Assembly: GCA_902534465.1 (NCBI GenBank)
Contig: CACAPU010000005.1
Location: 19,999-83,998, forward strand
Source: an uncultured Pelagibacteraceae bacterium
Lineage (GTDB): Bacteria; Pseudomonadota; Alphaproteobacteria; Pelagibacterales; Pelagibacteraceae
Length of the DNA stretch: 64,000 bases
Reading direction: 5' to 3'
Under the pieces are notes generated by a model. That model was not told the origin of the DNA, did not search any database, and was given only the letters and a program-made list of their open reading frames with translations. This document shows positions 1 to 10,462 of the stretch, in pieces (positions within the stretch are counted from its first letter, which is position 1; each line of letters starts with the position of its first letter). Position numbers and translations under genes: made by a program.

Positions 1-651
1 TGCTTTGGTCAACCCCGCTCCTCTTTCCCAAACCTTAACTTTATAATGATTATTTCCTATTTTGTTTGCAAGTGTAAAATTACATTTCTCTGGGAATAAA
101 TTGTTATTTTCAACCATTGGACCAATTTTTTCTAAATCAAAATTATCAATATTGTTCACAAAAAAAATCACATGAGGGTTTCCAACGTTAACAGCTATAC
201 CTCCTTTTGAGCTTGAATTATTTTTATCACTAATTTCAATACCTAAATTTTTGGTATCAAGATTTTCAGACATTGGAATATCCTCCCAATGAGTTTTTGG
301 TACTCCTATAATTGTTTCAACTTCACTATTCTCAAGTATTTTTGATTTTAAATGGTTGGATCCTACAAACAGATCTACAACTTTTTTGTCTGTTTCTTTA
401 AAAATTAAAAATGCTACACATCTTGTACCATTTCCACATGCGCCTGAAATACTTCCATCAGAATTATAAAATTCCATTTCAGCATCACCTTTATTACTTT
501 TGTTTATAAATATTAGTTGATCACAACCAATAAATTTTCGATCACAAATTCTAATTATTTGATCTCTGGTTAATTCGACATTATTTGACCTATTATCAAT
601 AATTACAAAATCATTTCCAAGGCCATCCATTTTAAAAGCTTTAAATTCCAT
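1..651 (-). CDS. dapF: Diaminopimelate epimerase, 3' end truncated by window edge
   Basis: Reverse-strand translation from ATG at 651: MEFKAFKMDGLGNDFVIIDNRSNN...SGACGNGTRCVAF...; the GNDF and ACGNGTRC motifs are typical of DapF. Absent from the ORF track because it is open at the edge. Confidence 0.93.
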   Translation of the reverse strand, partial: MEFKAFKMDGLGNDFVIIDNRSNNVELTRDQIIRICDRKFIGCDQLIFINKSNKGDAEMEFYNSDGSISGACGNGTRCVAFLIFKETDKKVVDLFVGSNHLKSKILENSEVETIIGVPKTHWEDIPMSENLDTKNLGIEISDKNNSSSKGGIAVNVGNPHVIFFVNNIDNFDLEKIGPMVENNNLFPEKCNFTLANKIGNNHYKVKVWERGAGLTKA

Positions 652-675
652 ATACTTCAGTATTTAACTTATTTA

Positions 676-710
676 TTGACATTTTGAACCTCTATTATAG
701 TTTATCTCCG
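676..710 (+). promoter_or_regulatory. Candidate promoter for the ffh transcript (TTGACA at 676-681, suboptimally spaced AT-rich -10 such as TATAGT/TAGTTT)
   Basis: Perfect -35 hexamer; -10 spacing is not ideal. Confidence 0.35.
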
Positions 711-711
711 T

Positions 712-805
712 TTCCGCAAAATACAGCAATTTGCGGTGTCTTTGGCAACAAAGAGATCGACACCAGTCAGCGAGAGTTCGCCCACTGGTGCGATACTTGC
801 TGGAT
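712..805 (+). ncRNA. Structured cis-regulatory leader of ffh (candidate ffh RNA motif)
   Basis: GC-rich island in AT-rich DNA with nested stems: CCGCAAA(714-720)/TTTGCGG(730-736); GGTGTC(735-740)/GACACC(759-764) with CTTTG-GCAA-CAAAG inside; CACCAGT(761-767)/ACTGGTG(784-790) with GCGA/TCGC inside; long-range CAGCAA(724-729)/TTGCTG(797-802). Lies directly upstream of ffh. Confidence 0.8.
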
Positions 806-811
806 GGAATT

Positions 812-2170
812 ATGTTTGAAAACTTAACAAATAAATTTGAAGAAATATTTTCTTCATTAAAAAAAACCCCTTCACTTGATGAAAAGCAAGTAGATGAAGG
901 TTTAAGAGAAATAAGGCTTGCTCTTTTAGAGGCGGATGTATCTTTAGAAGTTGTAAAAGAATTTATAAATAGAGTTAAACCTAAAGCTCTAGGTCAGGAA
1001 ATTATCAGATCAACTTCACCTGGACAGATGGTAGTTAAAGTTGTTAACGATGAGTTAATTTCTTTTCTGGGGGATAAAAATTCTGATATTGAATTAAATG
1101 CAGTTCCACCTGTTTCAATAATGTTAGTTGGACTACAAGGATCTGGAAAAACAACTACGACAGCTAAACTTGCAAGATTTTTAGAGACTAATAAAAAGAA
1201 GAAAGTGATGATGGCGAGTCTAGACGTTTACAGACCTGCTGCACAAGAGCAATTAAAACTTCTTGGTGAACAAAACAATATAATCACACTTCCAATTATT
1301 AAAGATCAGTTACCTGCAGACATTTGTAGAAGAGCAATCAGTGCAGCTAATCTTAATGGAGCAGATGTAATTTTATTTGATACAGCTGGTAGAACACAAA
1401 TTGATTTACAAATGATGAGTGAGATCAAACAAATTGAAGGCATTATAAATCCATCAGAGACAATACTTGTTGCAGACTCCCTTACAGGTCAAGTTGCAGC
1501 AAATGTAGCAAAAGAATTTAAAAGTACAGTAAATCTTACAGGTATCATTCTTACAAGATCAGATGGTGATGGTAGAGGTGGGGCAGCACTAAGCATGAAG
1601 TATGTTGCAGATGTACCTATTAAGTTTTTAGGAGTTGGTGAAAAGATAGAAAATTTTGAAGTTTTCCATCCAGATAGAATTGCAAATCGAATTTTGGGTA
1701 TGGGAGATATTGTTTCTTTAGTAGAAAAAGCTGCTGAAGATCTTGATGAAGAAAAATTGAAAAAAACAGAAGAAAAACTTAAAAAAGGTCAGTTTTCTTT
1801 AGAGGATTATCTTACTCAACTAAGACAGATGAAAAAAATGGGTGGTATTGAAGGTATAATGTCTTTTTTACCTGGGGTTTCAAAAGTTAAATCCCAAATG
1901 GATCAAGCTGGAGTTGATGAAAAGATAATTACCCAAAATGAGGCTGTAATATTATCAATGACTAAAAAAGAACGAGAAAATCCAAAGATAATAGATGGTT
2001 CCAGAAAAAAAAGAATTGCTAATGGCTCAGGTACAGATGTAGCCACTATCAATAAATTGCTTAAGCAATTTAAAATGATGTCAGAGATGATGAAAAAAAT
2101 GTCAAAAGGAAATATGAAAGGGATGGTGGATAAAGGCATACCTCCAGAACTTTTTAATCAATTAAAATAA
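812..2170 (+). CDS. ffh: Signal recognition particle protein Ffh
   Basis: MFENLTNKFEEIFSSLKK..., GLQGSGKTTTTAKLA, DTAGRTQID, M-domain GGIEGIMSFLPG. The ORF-track start at 731 (TTG) over-extends into the RNA leader; ATG at 812 is in frame. Confidence 0.97.
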   Translation: MFENLTNKFEEIFSSLKKTPSLDEKQVDEGLREIRLALLEADVSLEVVKEFINRVKPKALGQEIIRSTSPGQMVVKVVNDELISFLGDKNSDIELNAVPPVSIMLVGLQGSGKTTTTAKLARFLETNKKKKVMMASLDVYRPAAQEQLKLLGEQNNIITLPIIKDQLPADICRRAISAANLNGADVILFDTAGRTQIDLQMMSEIKQIEGIINPSETILVADSLTGQVAANVAKEFKSTVNLTGIILTRSDGDGRGGAALSMKYVADVPIKFLGVGEKIENFEVFHPDRIANRILGMGDIVSLVEKAAEDLDEEKLKKTEEKLKKGQFSLEDYLTQLRQMKKMGGIEGIMSFLPGVSKVKSQMDQAGVDEKIITQNEAVILSMTKKERENPKIIDGSRKKRIANGSGTDVATINKLLKQFKMMSEMMKKMSKGNMKGMVDKGIPPELFNQLK

Positions 2171-2182
2171 ATAGGAGAAAAA

Positions 2183-2596
2183 ATGTTAAAAATGCGTTTA
2201 TCAATGGGAGGTACTAAGAAGAGACCCGTATATAAAATAGTGGTTGCTGATAGCAGGTTTCCAAGAGATGGAAGATTTATTGAAAAATTAGGTTTTTTTA
2301 ATCCCCTAATTCCAAAAGAAAAAAAAGAGAGAATGGGTTTGGATGTCGAAAGAGTTAAGTATTGGTTAGGTCAAGGTGCTCAACCAACTACTAGAGTTTC
2401 AAGATTGTTGGGAGAAAATGAAATAATGCCAATGCCAGCAAAAGGTAATAATCCTCAAAAAGCAATTCCAAAAAAAGATAGAAAGAAAACTGAAGAGGGT
2501 AGTGAAGCTAAAGCAGAAGCTCCAAAAGAAGAAGCTAAAGCAGAAGCTCCAAAAGAAGAAGCTAAAGCAGAAGCACCAAAAGAAGAGGCTAAATAA
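2183..2596 (+). CDS. rpsP: 30S ribosomal protein S16 with repetitive C-terminal extension
   Basis: [41 protein letters not shown]; tail of (EAKAEAPKE)3. Confidence 0.96.
   Translation: MLKMRLSMGGTKKRPVYKIVVADSRFPRDGRFIEKLGFFNPLIPKEKKERMGLDVERVKYWLGQGAQPTTRVSRLLGENEIMPMPAKGNNPQKAIPKKDRKKTEEGSEAKAEAPKEEAKAEAPKEEAKAEAPKEEAK
2504..2593 (+). repeat. 27-bp tandem repeat (EAKAEAPKE x ~3.3) in rpsP tail
   Basis: Direct reading: gaagctaaagcagaagctccaaaagaa units. Confidence 0.9.
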
Positions 2597-2601
2597 AATA
2601 A

Positions 2602-3285
2602 ATGTTTTTATCTAGAGTGTTTACTTTGTATCCAGATTATTTTCCTGGTTATCTTAATAAAGGTCTTTTTGGAAAGTCTAAGGGAAAAGAATGGAATTTA
2701 GAAATTATAAATATAAGAGACTACGCTTTAGATAAACATAAAACTGTTGATGACACTCCATATGGTGGTGGAAATGGAATGATAATGAAAGCAGATGTTT
2801 TGGCAAGCTCATTAGATGCAAATGTTAAAAGTGGAGAAAAAACCATTTATTTGAGTCCTAGAGGGAAAGTATTTAACTCAAAACTTGCAAGAGAATTTTC
2901 TAATGAAAATTCAATAAATTTAATTTGTGGTCACTTCGAAGGTGTAGACGAAAGGATACTAGAAAGCAGAAATATTGAGGAAATTAGTATTGGTGATTTT
3001 ATATTGTCAGGAGGTGAAGTTGCTGCTTTTGTCGTGATTGACTCTATTCTTAGATTAATTCCAGGAATTTTAGGCAATCTAAATTCATCAAGAGATGAAA
3101 GTTTTGAAAATGGTCTTCTAGAGTATCCTCAATTTACAAAACCCCAAATTTGGGAGGAAAAAAAGGTCCCAAACGTGCTAATTTCAGGCGATCACGCTAA
3201 AATTAAAGACTGGCGTTTATCTCAATCTGAGGCTATAACACGCAACCGAAGACCAGATTTATGGCAAAAATATAAGAAAAATTAA
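2602..3285 (+). CDS. trmD: tRNA (guanine-N1)-methyltransferase
   Basis: [40 protein letters not shown] motifs. Confidence 0.97.
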   Translation: MFLSRVFTLYPDYFPGYLNKGLFGKSKGKEWNLEIINIRDYALDKHKTVDDTPYGGGNGMIMKADVLASSLDANVKSGEKTIYLSPRGKVFNSKLAREFSNENSINLICGHFEGVDERILESRNIEEISIGDFILSGGEVAAFVVIDSILRLIPGILGNLNSSRDESFENGLLEYPQFTKPQIWEEKKVPNVLISGDHAKIKDWRLSQSEAITRNRRPDLWQKYKKN

Positions 3286-3286
3286 A

Positions 3287-3871
3287 ATGAAAAATATAGA
3301 AGAAATTAACAGATCAAATTTAAATAAAATCATTGCAGAGAGAAAACATCCAGACTTTTTTCCAGGGGATATAGTTAAAGTTGGAGTTAGAATAACCGAG
3401 GGTAAAAGAGACAGAATTCAGTATTTTGAAGGTGTCTGTATTGCAAAAAAAAGTAGAGATATAAACTCCTCATTTACGGTTAGAAAAATTTCATTTGGTG
3501 AAGGAGTGGAAAGGACTTTTGCATTATACAGCCCAATTGTGGATACAATTAAAGTTGTTAGATCAGGTAAAGTAAGAAGAGCAAAATTATACTACTTAAG
3601 AGATAGAACAGGTAAATCTGCAAGAATAGCTGAAAAAATTAAGAAAACTATTGGTATTGATTTAGAAACTAAAATCAATGAAATCACTGAAGAGAATGTA
3701 ACGACTTCAACTGAGCCTCAAACTGAAGCTCCAAAAGAAGAAGCTAAAGCAGAAGCACCAAAAGAAGAGGCTAAAGCAGAAGCTTCAAAAGAAGAAGTTA
3801 AAGCAGAAGCTCCAAAAGTAGAGCCTGCTAAAAAAGAAGAACCGAAAGATAATCAAGATCAGAAAAAATAA
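3287..3871 (+). CDS. rplS: 50S ribosomal protein L19 with repetitive C-terminal extension
   Basis: [46 protein letters not shown]; tail of KAEAPKEEA repeats. Confidence 0.96.
   Translation: MKNIEEINRSNLNKIIAERKHPDFFPGDIVKVGVRITEGKRDRIQYFEGVCIAKKSRDINSSFTVRKISFGEGVERTFALYSPIVDTIKVVRSGKVRRAKLYYLRDRTGKSARIAEKIKKTIGIDLETKINEITEENVTTSTEPQTEAPKEEAKAEAPKEEAKAEASKEEVKAEAPKVEPAKKEEPKDNQDQKK
3725..3825 (+). repeat. Degenerate 27-bp repeat in rplS tail; 3725-3775 identical to 2543-2593
   Basis: 51-nt exact match to the rpsP tail by direct reading. Confidence 0.9.
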
Positions 3872-3882
3872 TTTTTTTCTAA

Positions 3883-5286
3883 ATGTCACTTACAACTTAC
3901 GATAAAATTTGGAATGATCACCTAGTTGATGAACAGCCAGATGGAACATCTTTATTATTTGTTGATAGACATTTAATTCATGAGGTGACCAGTCCTCAAG
4001 CATTTGAGGGATTAAGAAATTCTAACAGAAAAGTCAGGCATCCAAAATTAACACTTGCTGTTGCAGATCATAATGTTCCTACTACTGACAGATCAGAGGG
4101 AATTGCGGATGAAGATTCAAGAATTCAAGTTGAAACTTTGAATAAGAATTGTAAAGAATTTGGAGTAGAGTTATTCGGAATGGATGACAAACGACAAGGT
4201 ATTGTTCATATCATTGGGCCAGAGCAAGGATTTACACAACCTGGTAATATTATTGTTTGTGGCGATAGTCATACCGCAACACATGGTGCATTTGGAGCTT
4301 TAGCATTTGGAATTGGAACGTCTGAAGTAGAACATGTTTTAGCAACACAAACTTTAGTTCAAAAGAAATCAAAAAATTTTAGGATAAGTGTTAATGGGTC
4401 GTTACCTATTGGGGTAACATCAAAAGATGTAATTTTACAAATCATTGGAAAAATAGGTACTGCAGGAGGCACAGGTTACGTAATCGAGTATGCTGGAAAT
4501 CTTATTTCTGATCTAAGTGTTGAGCAGAGAATGACAATTTGCAATATGACTATTGAAGGTGGTGCTAGAGCAGGACTTATACAACCAGATGAGAAAATAT
4601 TTAAGTATTTAAAAGGAAAACCAATGTCACCAAAGGGAGAAAACTGGGATCAAGCCTTAGAATATTGGCACACATTGAAGTCTGATAAAGATGCAAACTT
4701 TGACAAAGAGTTAACATTAGATGGTTCTCAAATAAAACCAATGGTAACCTGGGGAACATCTCCACAAGATGTGGTGGAAATAGATGGTAAAGTTCCGAGT
4801 CCTGAAAACGAAACTGATCCAGATAGAAAAAATTCAATTAACAGATCATTAAATTATATGGGTTTAAAACCAAATACAAAAATCCAAGATATTAAGATAG
4901 ATAAAGTTTTTATTGGAAGCTGCACTAACGGAAGGATAGAAGATATCAGAGAAGCAGCTAAAATTCTTAAAGATAAAAAAATTGCCAATCATGTGCATGC
5001 AATGATCGTTCCTGGATCTGGATTAGTTAAGGAGCAAGCTGAACAAGAGGGTTTAGACAAAATATTTTTACAATCAGGTTTTGAATGGAGAGAACCAGGC
5101 TGTTCAATGTGTTTAGCTATGAATGCAGATAAACTTAAGCCAGAGGAAAGATGTGCGTCGACATCAAACAGAAATTTTGAGGGAAGACAAGGAAGAGGTG
5201 GTAGAACACATTTAGTTAGCCCCGCAATGGCTGCAGCAGCTGCAATATCTGGGAATTTAGATGATGTTAGAAAGTACCAAAATTAA
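3883..5286 (+). CDS. leuC: 3-isopropylmalate dehydratase large subunit
   Basis: [53 protein letters not shown]. Confidence 0.97.
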   Translation: MSLTTYDKIWNDHLVDEQPDGTSLLFVDRHLIHEVTSPQAFEGLRNSNRKVRHPKLTLAVADHNVPTTDRSEGIADEDSRIQVETLNKNCKEFGVELFGMDDKRQGIVHIIGPEQGFTQPGNIIVCGDSHTATHGAFGALAFGIGTSEVEHVLATQTLVQKKSKNFRISVNGSLPIGVTSKDVILQIIGKIGTAGGTGYVIEYAGNLISDLSVEQRMTICNMTIEGGARAGLIQPDEKIFKYLKGKPMSPKGENWDQALEYWHTLKSDKDANFDKELTLDGSQIKPMVTWGTSPQDVVEIDGKVPSPENETDPDRKNSINRSLNYMGLKPNTKIQDIKIDKVFIGSCTNGRIEDIREAAKILKDKKIANHVHAMIVPGSGLVKEQAEQEGLDKIFLQSGFEWREPGCSMCLAMNADKLKPEERCASTSNRNFEGRQGRGGRTHLVSPAMAAAAAISGNLDDVRKYQN

Positions 5287-5892
5287 ATGAAAAAATTTAG
5301 TTCAATCAAAAGTATTCCTGCTTATCTTCCTATCGTAAATATAGATACAGATATGATAATTCCCAAACAGTTTTTAAAAACAATTAAAAGAACAGGATTA
5401 GGAAAAAACTTATTCTTTGAAATGAGATATGACCAAAGTGGTAAAGAAATTAATGATTTTATTTTAAATAATAGTCCTTACGATAATTCAAAAATTTTAA
5501 TAGCAGGAAAAAATTTTGGATGCGGATCTTCAAGAGAACACGCACCTTGGGCTTTGTTAGATTTTGGAATTACTTGTGTGATAAGTTCAAGTTATGCAGA
5601 CATATTTTACAATAACTGTTTTAAAAATGGCATCTTGCCGATTACAATTTCAGAAGACCAAATTAAAGAGATCTCAGAATATTCAAAAAGAAAAGAGGAA
5701 ATTTCTGTAAATTTGCCTGAACAAACAATAAATTTTGGAAATAAAGAGATCAAATTTGAAATAGATCAATTTAAGAAAAAATGTTTGATAGAAGGACTTG
5801 ATGATATTGCATTATCATTAGAAAAGTCAGACAAAATAATTTCCTACGAAAATAAAATAAAAACATCAAAGCCTTGGATTTTTAGTGATTAA
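5287..5892 (+). CDS. leuD: 3-isopropylmalate dehydratase small subunit
   Basis: [32 protein letters not shown]. Confidence 0.97.
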   Translation: MKKFSSIKSIPAYLPIVNIDTDMIIPKQFLKTIKRTGLGKNLFFEMRYDQSGKEINDFILNNSPYDNSKILIAGKNFGCGSSREHAPWALLDFGITCVISSSYADIFYNNCFKNGILPITISEDQIKEISEYSKRKEEISVNLPEQTINFGNKEIKFEIDQFKKKCLIEGLDDIALSLEKSDKIISYENKIKTSKPWIFSD

Positions 5893-6991
5893 AATTAAAA
5901 AGAGAAAAATACTACTATTGCCTGGTGATGGTATTGGTCCGGAAGTTATGGCCGAGGTTGAAAAGATAATTGAATGGTTCAACTCAAAAAAATCTTTAGA
6001 TTTTGAAATAGACAAAGATCTAGTTGGTGGAGCTGCTTATGATAAGCATGGTTCACCAATAACTGATGAGGCTTTTTATAAAGCACAGGAAAGTGCAGCA
6101 GTTATTTTAGGTGCGGTAGGTGGGCCGAAGTGGGATAATCTTGACTTTTCTAAAAAACCAGAAAGAGCACTTTTAAAATTAAGAAAAGAATTAAAGTTAT
6201 TTGCAAATCTTAGACCTGCAATATGTTTTAAACAACTTGTTGATGCATCAAGTTTAAAACCCGAGCTAGTTTCTGATTTAGACTTACTTTTTGTAAGAGA
6301 ACTAACTGGAGGAATATATTTCGGTGAACCGAGAGGAATTAAGCCTATAGATAATGGAGAAAGAAAAGGAATAAATACACATGTTTACACCTCAAGTGAA
6401 ATTCAGAGAGTAGCTAGAGTTGCATTTGATCTAGCAAGAAAAAGAAATAATAAAGTTACTTCTTGTGAAAAATCAAATGTAATGGAAGCTGGCCAATTAT
6501 GGAAAGAAGAAGTTCAATCAATTCATGAAAAAGAATATAGTGATGTTGAATTGAATCATATGCTTGCTGACAATTGTGCAATGCAATTAGTAAGAAATCC
6601 AAAACAATTTGACGTGATTGTTACCGATAACCTTTTTGGTGATATGTTATCTGATGAAGCAGCAATGCTGACTGGTTCTCTAGGACTTTTACCTTCAGCT
6701 TCTTTAGGAGCAAAAGATAAAAATGGTAATATGCGATCACTATATGAGCCAGTTCATGGATCTGCACCAGACATAGCTGGACAAGGTATAGCGAACCCAA
6801 TTGCTACAATTTTAAGCTTTGCTATGGCTTTGAGATATTCCTTAGACCTTGATAAAGAAGCAGATAGTTTGGAAAAAGCTGTTCAAGATGTTCTAGACGA
6901 AGGTCTTAGAACTAAAGATATTATTTCCAATGGAATGAAAGAGGTATCTACATCAGTAATGGGTGATGCGATAATTTCAAAATTGCAATAA
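5885..6991 (+). CDS. leuB: 3-isopropylmalate dehydrogenase (GTG start, overlaps leuD)
   Basis: [17 protein letters not shown]..., [40 protein letters not shown]. Confidence 0.96.
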   Translation: MIKIKKRKILLLPGDGIGPEVMAEVEKIIEWFNSKKSLDFEIDKDLVGGAAYDKHGSPITDEAFYKAQESAAVILGAVGGPKWDNLDFSKKPERALLKLRKELKLFANLRPAICFKQLVDASSLKPELVSDLDLLFVRELTGGIYFGEPRGIKPIDNGERKGINTHVYTSSEIQRVARVAFDLARKRNNKVTSCEKSNVMEAGQLWKEEVQSIHEKEYSDVELNHMLADNCAMQLVRNPKQFDVIVTDNLFGDMLSDEAAMLTGSLGLLPSASLGAKDKNGNMRSLYEPVHGSAPDIAGQGIANPIATILSFAMALRYSLDLDKEADSLEKAVQDVLDEGLRTKDIISNGMKEVSTSVMGDAIISKLQ

Positions 6992-7017
6992 TTTAACATT
7001 TATTCTAAAGTATACTT

Positions 7018-8781
7018 ATGCCAACTTATAATGCACCTGTAGAAGATATGATGTTTCTCTTTGATAAATTGAGAAACAATAAAAAATATAATGAGATTGA
7101 AAAATACAAGGAAGTTAACTCAGAATTAGTAAAAGATATTTTGGATGAAGCAGCTAAAATAACTCAAAACTTAATTTTGCCTCTTGCAAAGAGTGGAGAT
7201 GAAACGCCTGCAGTTCTTGAAAATGGAGTTGTCAGAACACCCCCTGGATACAAAGAGGCTTACCAAAAATTTATAGAAGATGGATGGATTTCCTTATCTT
7301 GTGATCCAAAATACGGTGGACAGGGAATGCCAAAAACAGTCAGTACATTTTTTGATGAAATGCTTTCATCAGCAAGCTTGTCTTTTAAGCTATATAGTGA
7401 ACTAACAATTGGAGCATATAATTGTTTACTAAGACATGCAGATGAAGAAATAAAAAATACTTATTTACCCAAAATGGTAGAGGGGAAATGGAGTGGTACA
7501 ATGTGTCTTACAGAACCAGTATGTGGAACAGATTTAGGTCTGTTAAAAACTAAAGCTGTGGATCAAAAAGATGGAACATACAAGATAAGTGGACAAAAAA
7601 TTTTCATAACCTCAGGTGACCAAGATTTAACAGAAAATATTATTCATTTAGTGTTAGCTCGATCAACAGACTCTCCGGCAGGGACTAAAGGAATTAGTTT
7701 ATTTTTAGTTCCTAAATTCGTTTTGAATAAAGACGGATCTGTTGGACCAAGAAATGGTGTTTCAACAGGCTCTATTGAAAATAAAATGGGAATTAAAGGA
7801 TCTGCAACATGTGTTTTAAATTTTGATGATGCTGTTGGATACATGATTGGACCTAAAAATAAAGGTCTAAACTCTATGTTTACAATGATGAATTTAGAAA
7901 GAATAATTGTTGGGATTCAGGGACTTGGAATTTCAGAAATTGCATACCAAAATTCTCTTACTTATGCCAAAGAAAGAAAACAGGGGAAGGCATTTAATTC
8001 TAAATCAAACAATGGCGCAGATTTTATTATTGACCATGTTGATATAAGAAGATCACTTTTAAGCATGAAATCTATGATAGAAGGACAAAGAGCCTTGAGT
8101 TTCTGGCTGTCTCAGCAAATTGAGGTAAGTTTGAATCATTCTGATGAAAAAATAAAACAAGAGGCTTCAGATCTTGTTTCATTGATGACACCAGTTGTTA
8201 AATCACTTTTTACAGACAATGCAATGGAGATAACCAGTGAAGCAATGCAAATTCATGGAGGGTATGGATTTACAAAAGATCAAGGTATTGAGCAATTTTA
8301 TCGAGATAATAGAATTACACCTATCTATGAGGGAACAAATTCAGTTCAGGCGGCTGACTTAGTTTTTAGAAAGTTAATTAACAAAAATGGTGATGTTATT
8401 GAAAATTATTTAAACCTAGTTAAAGAAGAGATTAACATCACAGATAAAAAAGCAGAGCCATTTATTAAACAACTTAATTATCATTTAGATATTTTATCCA
8501 AATTTACTGATTGGATGAAAGAAAAAATCAAAAATTCTCCAGAGGATGCTAGTGGAGCATGTAATGATTATTTAAAAGTTTTAGGTTTAGTGGCTACAGG
8601 ACATGCATGGTTGAAAGTGCTTGAAGTTTCTTTTAAGGAATATGACAGCAATAAAGACTTTTATGAGGACAAAATTCAAACCGCAAACTTTTTCTTCAAT
8701 AGAGTACTTCCTAGAATAGAAAGTAGTTATATTACTGCTACAACTGGAAGTAATTATATTACGAACTATAAATTTAATTAG
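7018..8781 (+). CDS. dmdC: Acyl-CoA dehydrogenase, probably 3-methylmercaptopropionyl-CoA dehydrogenase
   Basis: 587-aa ACAD (MCLTEPVCGTDLGLLKTKA, QIHGGYGFTKDQGIEQFYRD); large-ACAD length and position adjoining dmdB/dmdA. Confidence 0.85.
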   Translation: MPTYNAPVEDMMFLFDKLRNNKKYNEIEKYKEVNSELVKDILDEAAKITQNLILPLAKSGDETPAVLENGVVRTPPGYKEAYQKFIEDGWISLSCDPKYGGQGMPKTVSTFFDEMLSSASLSFKLYSELTIGAYNCLLRHADEEIKNTYLPKMVEGKWSGTMCLTEPVCGTDLGLLKTKAVDQKDGTYKISGQKIFITSGDQDLTENIIHLVLARSTDSPAGTKGISLFLVPKFVLNKDGSVGPRNGVSTGSIENKMGIKGSATCVLNFDDAVGYMIGPKNKGLNSMFTMMNLERIIVGIQGLGISEIAYQNSLTYAKERKQGKAFNSKSNNGADFIIDHVDIRRSLLSMKSMIEGQRALSFWLSQQIEVSLNHSDEKIKQEASDLVSLMTPVVKSLFTDNAMEITSEAMQIHGGYGFTKDQGIEQFYRDNRITPIYEGTNSVQAADLVFRKLINKNGDVIENYLNLVKEEINITDKKAEPFIKQLNYHLDILSKFTDWMKEKIKNSPEDASGACNDYLKVLGLVATGHAWLKVLEVSFKEYDSNKDFYEDKIQTANFFFNRVLPRIESSYITATTGSNYITNYKFN

Positions 8782-8782
8782 C

Positions 8783-10411
8783 ATGAACCATTATGAGACA
8801 AATCTGGATAAAAATGATGCTAATTATGTTCCATTAACGCCTTTATCGTTTTTAGAGAGGGCAAAAGATATTTACCCAAATTATGAGGCTGTAGTTTACG
8901 AGAGTAGAAAATATACTTGGAGCGAAGTTTATAAAAGATGTGTGAAGTTTGCCAGTGCACTAGATAAGATTGGTATTAAAACTGGTGACACAGTATCTGT
9001 TTTAGCGTTTAACACTCCAGAAATTTTTGAGGCACATTATTCTATTCCAATGGTTGGTGCAGTAATAAATGCAATTAATACAAGACTTGACTCTAAGACA
9101 ATAAGCTACATCTTAAATCACAGTGAGGCAAAAGTATTAATAGTAGATAGACAATTTCACGATGTAATCAAAAAAGCTTTAGAAGACGTGAAGCAGGAAA
9201 TTAAAATAATAGATATTGATGATAAAGATGCGAATTTAAAAGATTCTAAAGCAATAGGTTCTCTGGAATATGAAGATTTTCTAAATACAGGTGATCAGGA
9301 TTATATTTGGAAATTACCCAAAGATGAGTGGCAGGCAATTGCTTTAGGATATACATCAGGAACAACAGGGAATCCAAAAGGAGTAGTTTATCATCATAGA
9401 GGATCATATTTAATGGCAACAGGAAGTGCTGTTGCATGGAATATGCCTAATAAATTAAACTTTTTATACACAGTTCCAATGTTTCATTGTAATGGATGGT
9501 GCTATCCTTGGACAATGTCAATGATTCATGGAAGAGTCATATGTTTAAGAAACATTGATGTAAAAAAAATATTTGAGTTGATAGATAAATATGAAGTGAC
9601 TCATTTTGGAGGTGCTCCTATTGTTTTAAATATGTTGGCTAACGCACCAAAAGATCAACAAAAAGAATTAAAAAGAAAAGTTTACGTGTTAACTGCAGGC
9701 GCTCCTCCCCCTAGTATAATTTTTGAAAAAATGATAAAACTTGGATTTGAAGTAATGCATGTTTATGGTTTAACGGAAACTTATGGTCATATTTTACAAT
9801 GTGCATGGAATGACGAGTGGGATGGATTAGATCAAGACAATCAAAATGAAATCAAGGCTAGACAAGGTGTAAGATATCCAAACACGGAGGGTGTTGTTGT
9901 CATGGACCCAGAAACAATGAAACCAATACCACATGACGGAAAAACTATGGGTGAAATAATGATTAGAGGTAATGTTGTAATGAAAGGCTATTTTAAAGAT
10001 AAAGAGGCAACAGAAAAATCTATGGAAGGTGGATGGTTTCATTCAGGAGATTTAGCTGTAACTCATCCAAGTGGTTACATAAAAATTCAGGATAGGTCTA
10101 AAGATATTATTATATCTGGTGGAGAAAATATTTCATCTATTGAAATTGAAAATACAATATCAAAACACCCTGCAGTATCTCTAGCAGCAGTGGTTGCAAA
10201 GCCTGATGAGAAATGGGGAGAAACTCCATGTGCCTTTGTGGAGTTGATAGAAGGGAAATCTAGTACAGAGGAGGAAATTATTACTTTTTGTAGAGAAACC
10301 CTCGCTGGGTTTAAACTTCCAAAGAAAGTAGTATTTGCTCCATTGCCAAAGACATCAACGGGTAAAATTCAAAAGTTTGAATTAAGAAAACAAGCTAAAG
10401 AGCTTAGCTAA
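8783..10411 (+). CDS. dmdB: Acyl-CoA synthetase, probably methylmercaptopropionate-CoA ligase
   Basis: GYTSGTTGNPKGVVYHHRG, YGLTETYGHI, GWFHSGDLAV, KTSTGKIQKFELR; adjacent to dmdA. Confidence 0.86.
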   Translation: MNHYETNLDKNDANYVPLTPLSFLERAKDIYPNYEAVVYESRKYTWSEVYKRCVKFASALDKIGIKTGDTVSVLAFNTPEIFEAHYSIPMVGAVINAINTRLDSKTISYILNHSEAKVLIVDRQFHDVIKKALEDVKQEIKIIDIDDKDANLKDSKAIGSLEYEDFLNTGDQDYIWKLPKDEWQAIALGYTSGTTGNPKGVVYHHRGSYLMATGSAVAWNMPNKLNFLYTVPMFHCNGWCYPWTMSMIHGRVICLRNIDVKKIFELIDKYEVTHFGGAPIVLNMLANAPKDQQKELKRKVYVLTAGAPPPSIIFEKMIKLGFEVMHVYGLTETYGHILQCAWNDEWDGLDQDNQNEIKARQGVRYPNTEGVVVMDPETMKPIPHDGKTMGEIMIRGNVVMKGYFKDKEATEKSMEGGWFHSGDLAVTHPSGYIKIQDRSKDIIISGGENISSIEIENTISKHPAVSLAAVVAKPDEKWGETPCAFVELIEGKSSTEEEIITFCRETLAGFKLPKKVVFAPLPKTSTGKIQKFELRKQAKELS

Positions 10412-10462
10412 TATAGTTTCTTTACAAAATTGAAATAAGATGACAGTAATGCGGAAAAATAA

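Noticed and set aside
712-805. 4.5S SRP RNA gene in front of ffh
   Set aside because: Lacks the conserved SRP Alu/S-domain signature (e.g. GGUCAGGUCCGGAAGGAAGCAGCC-type loop); the stems and position fit a cis leader better.
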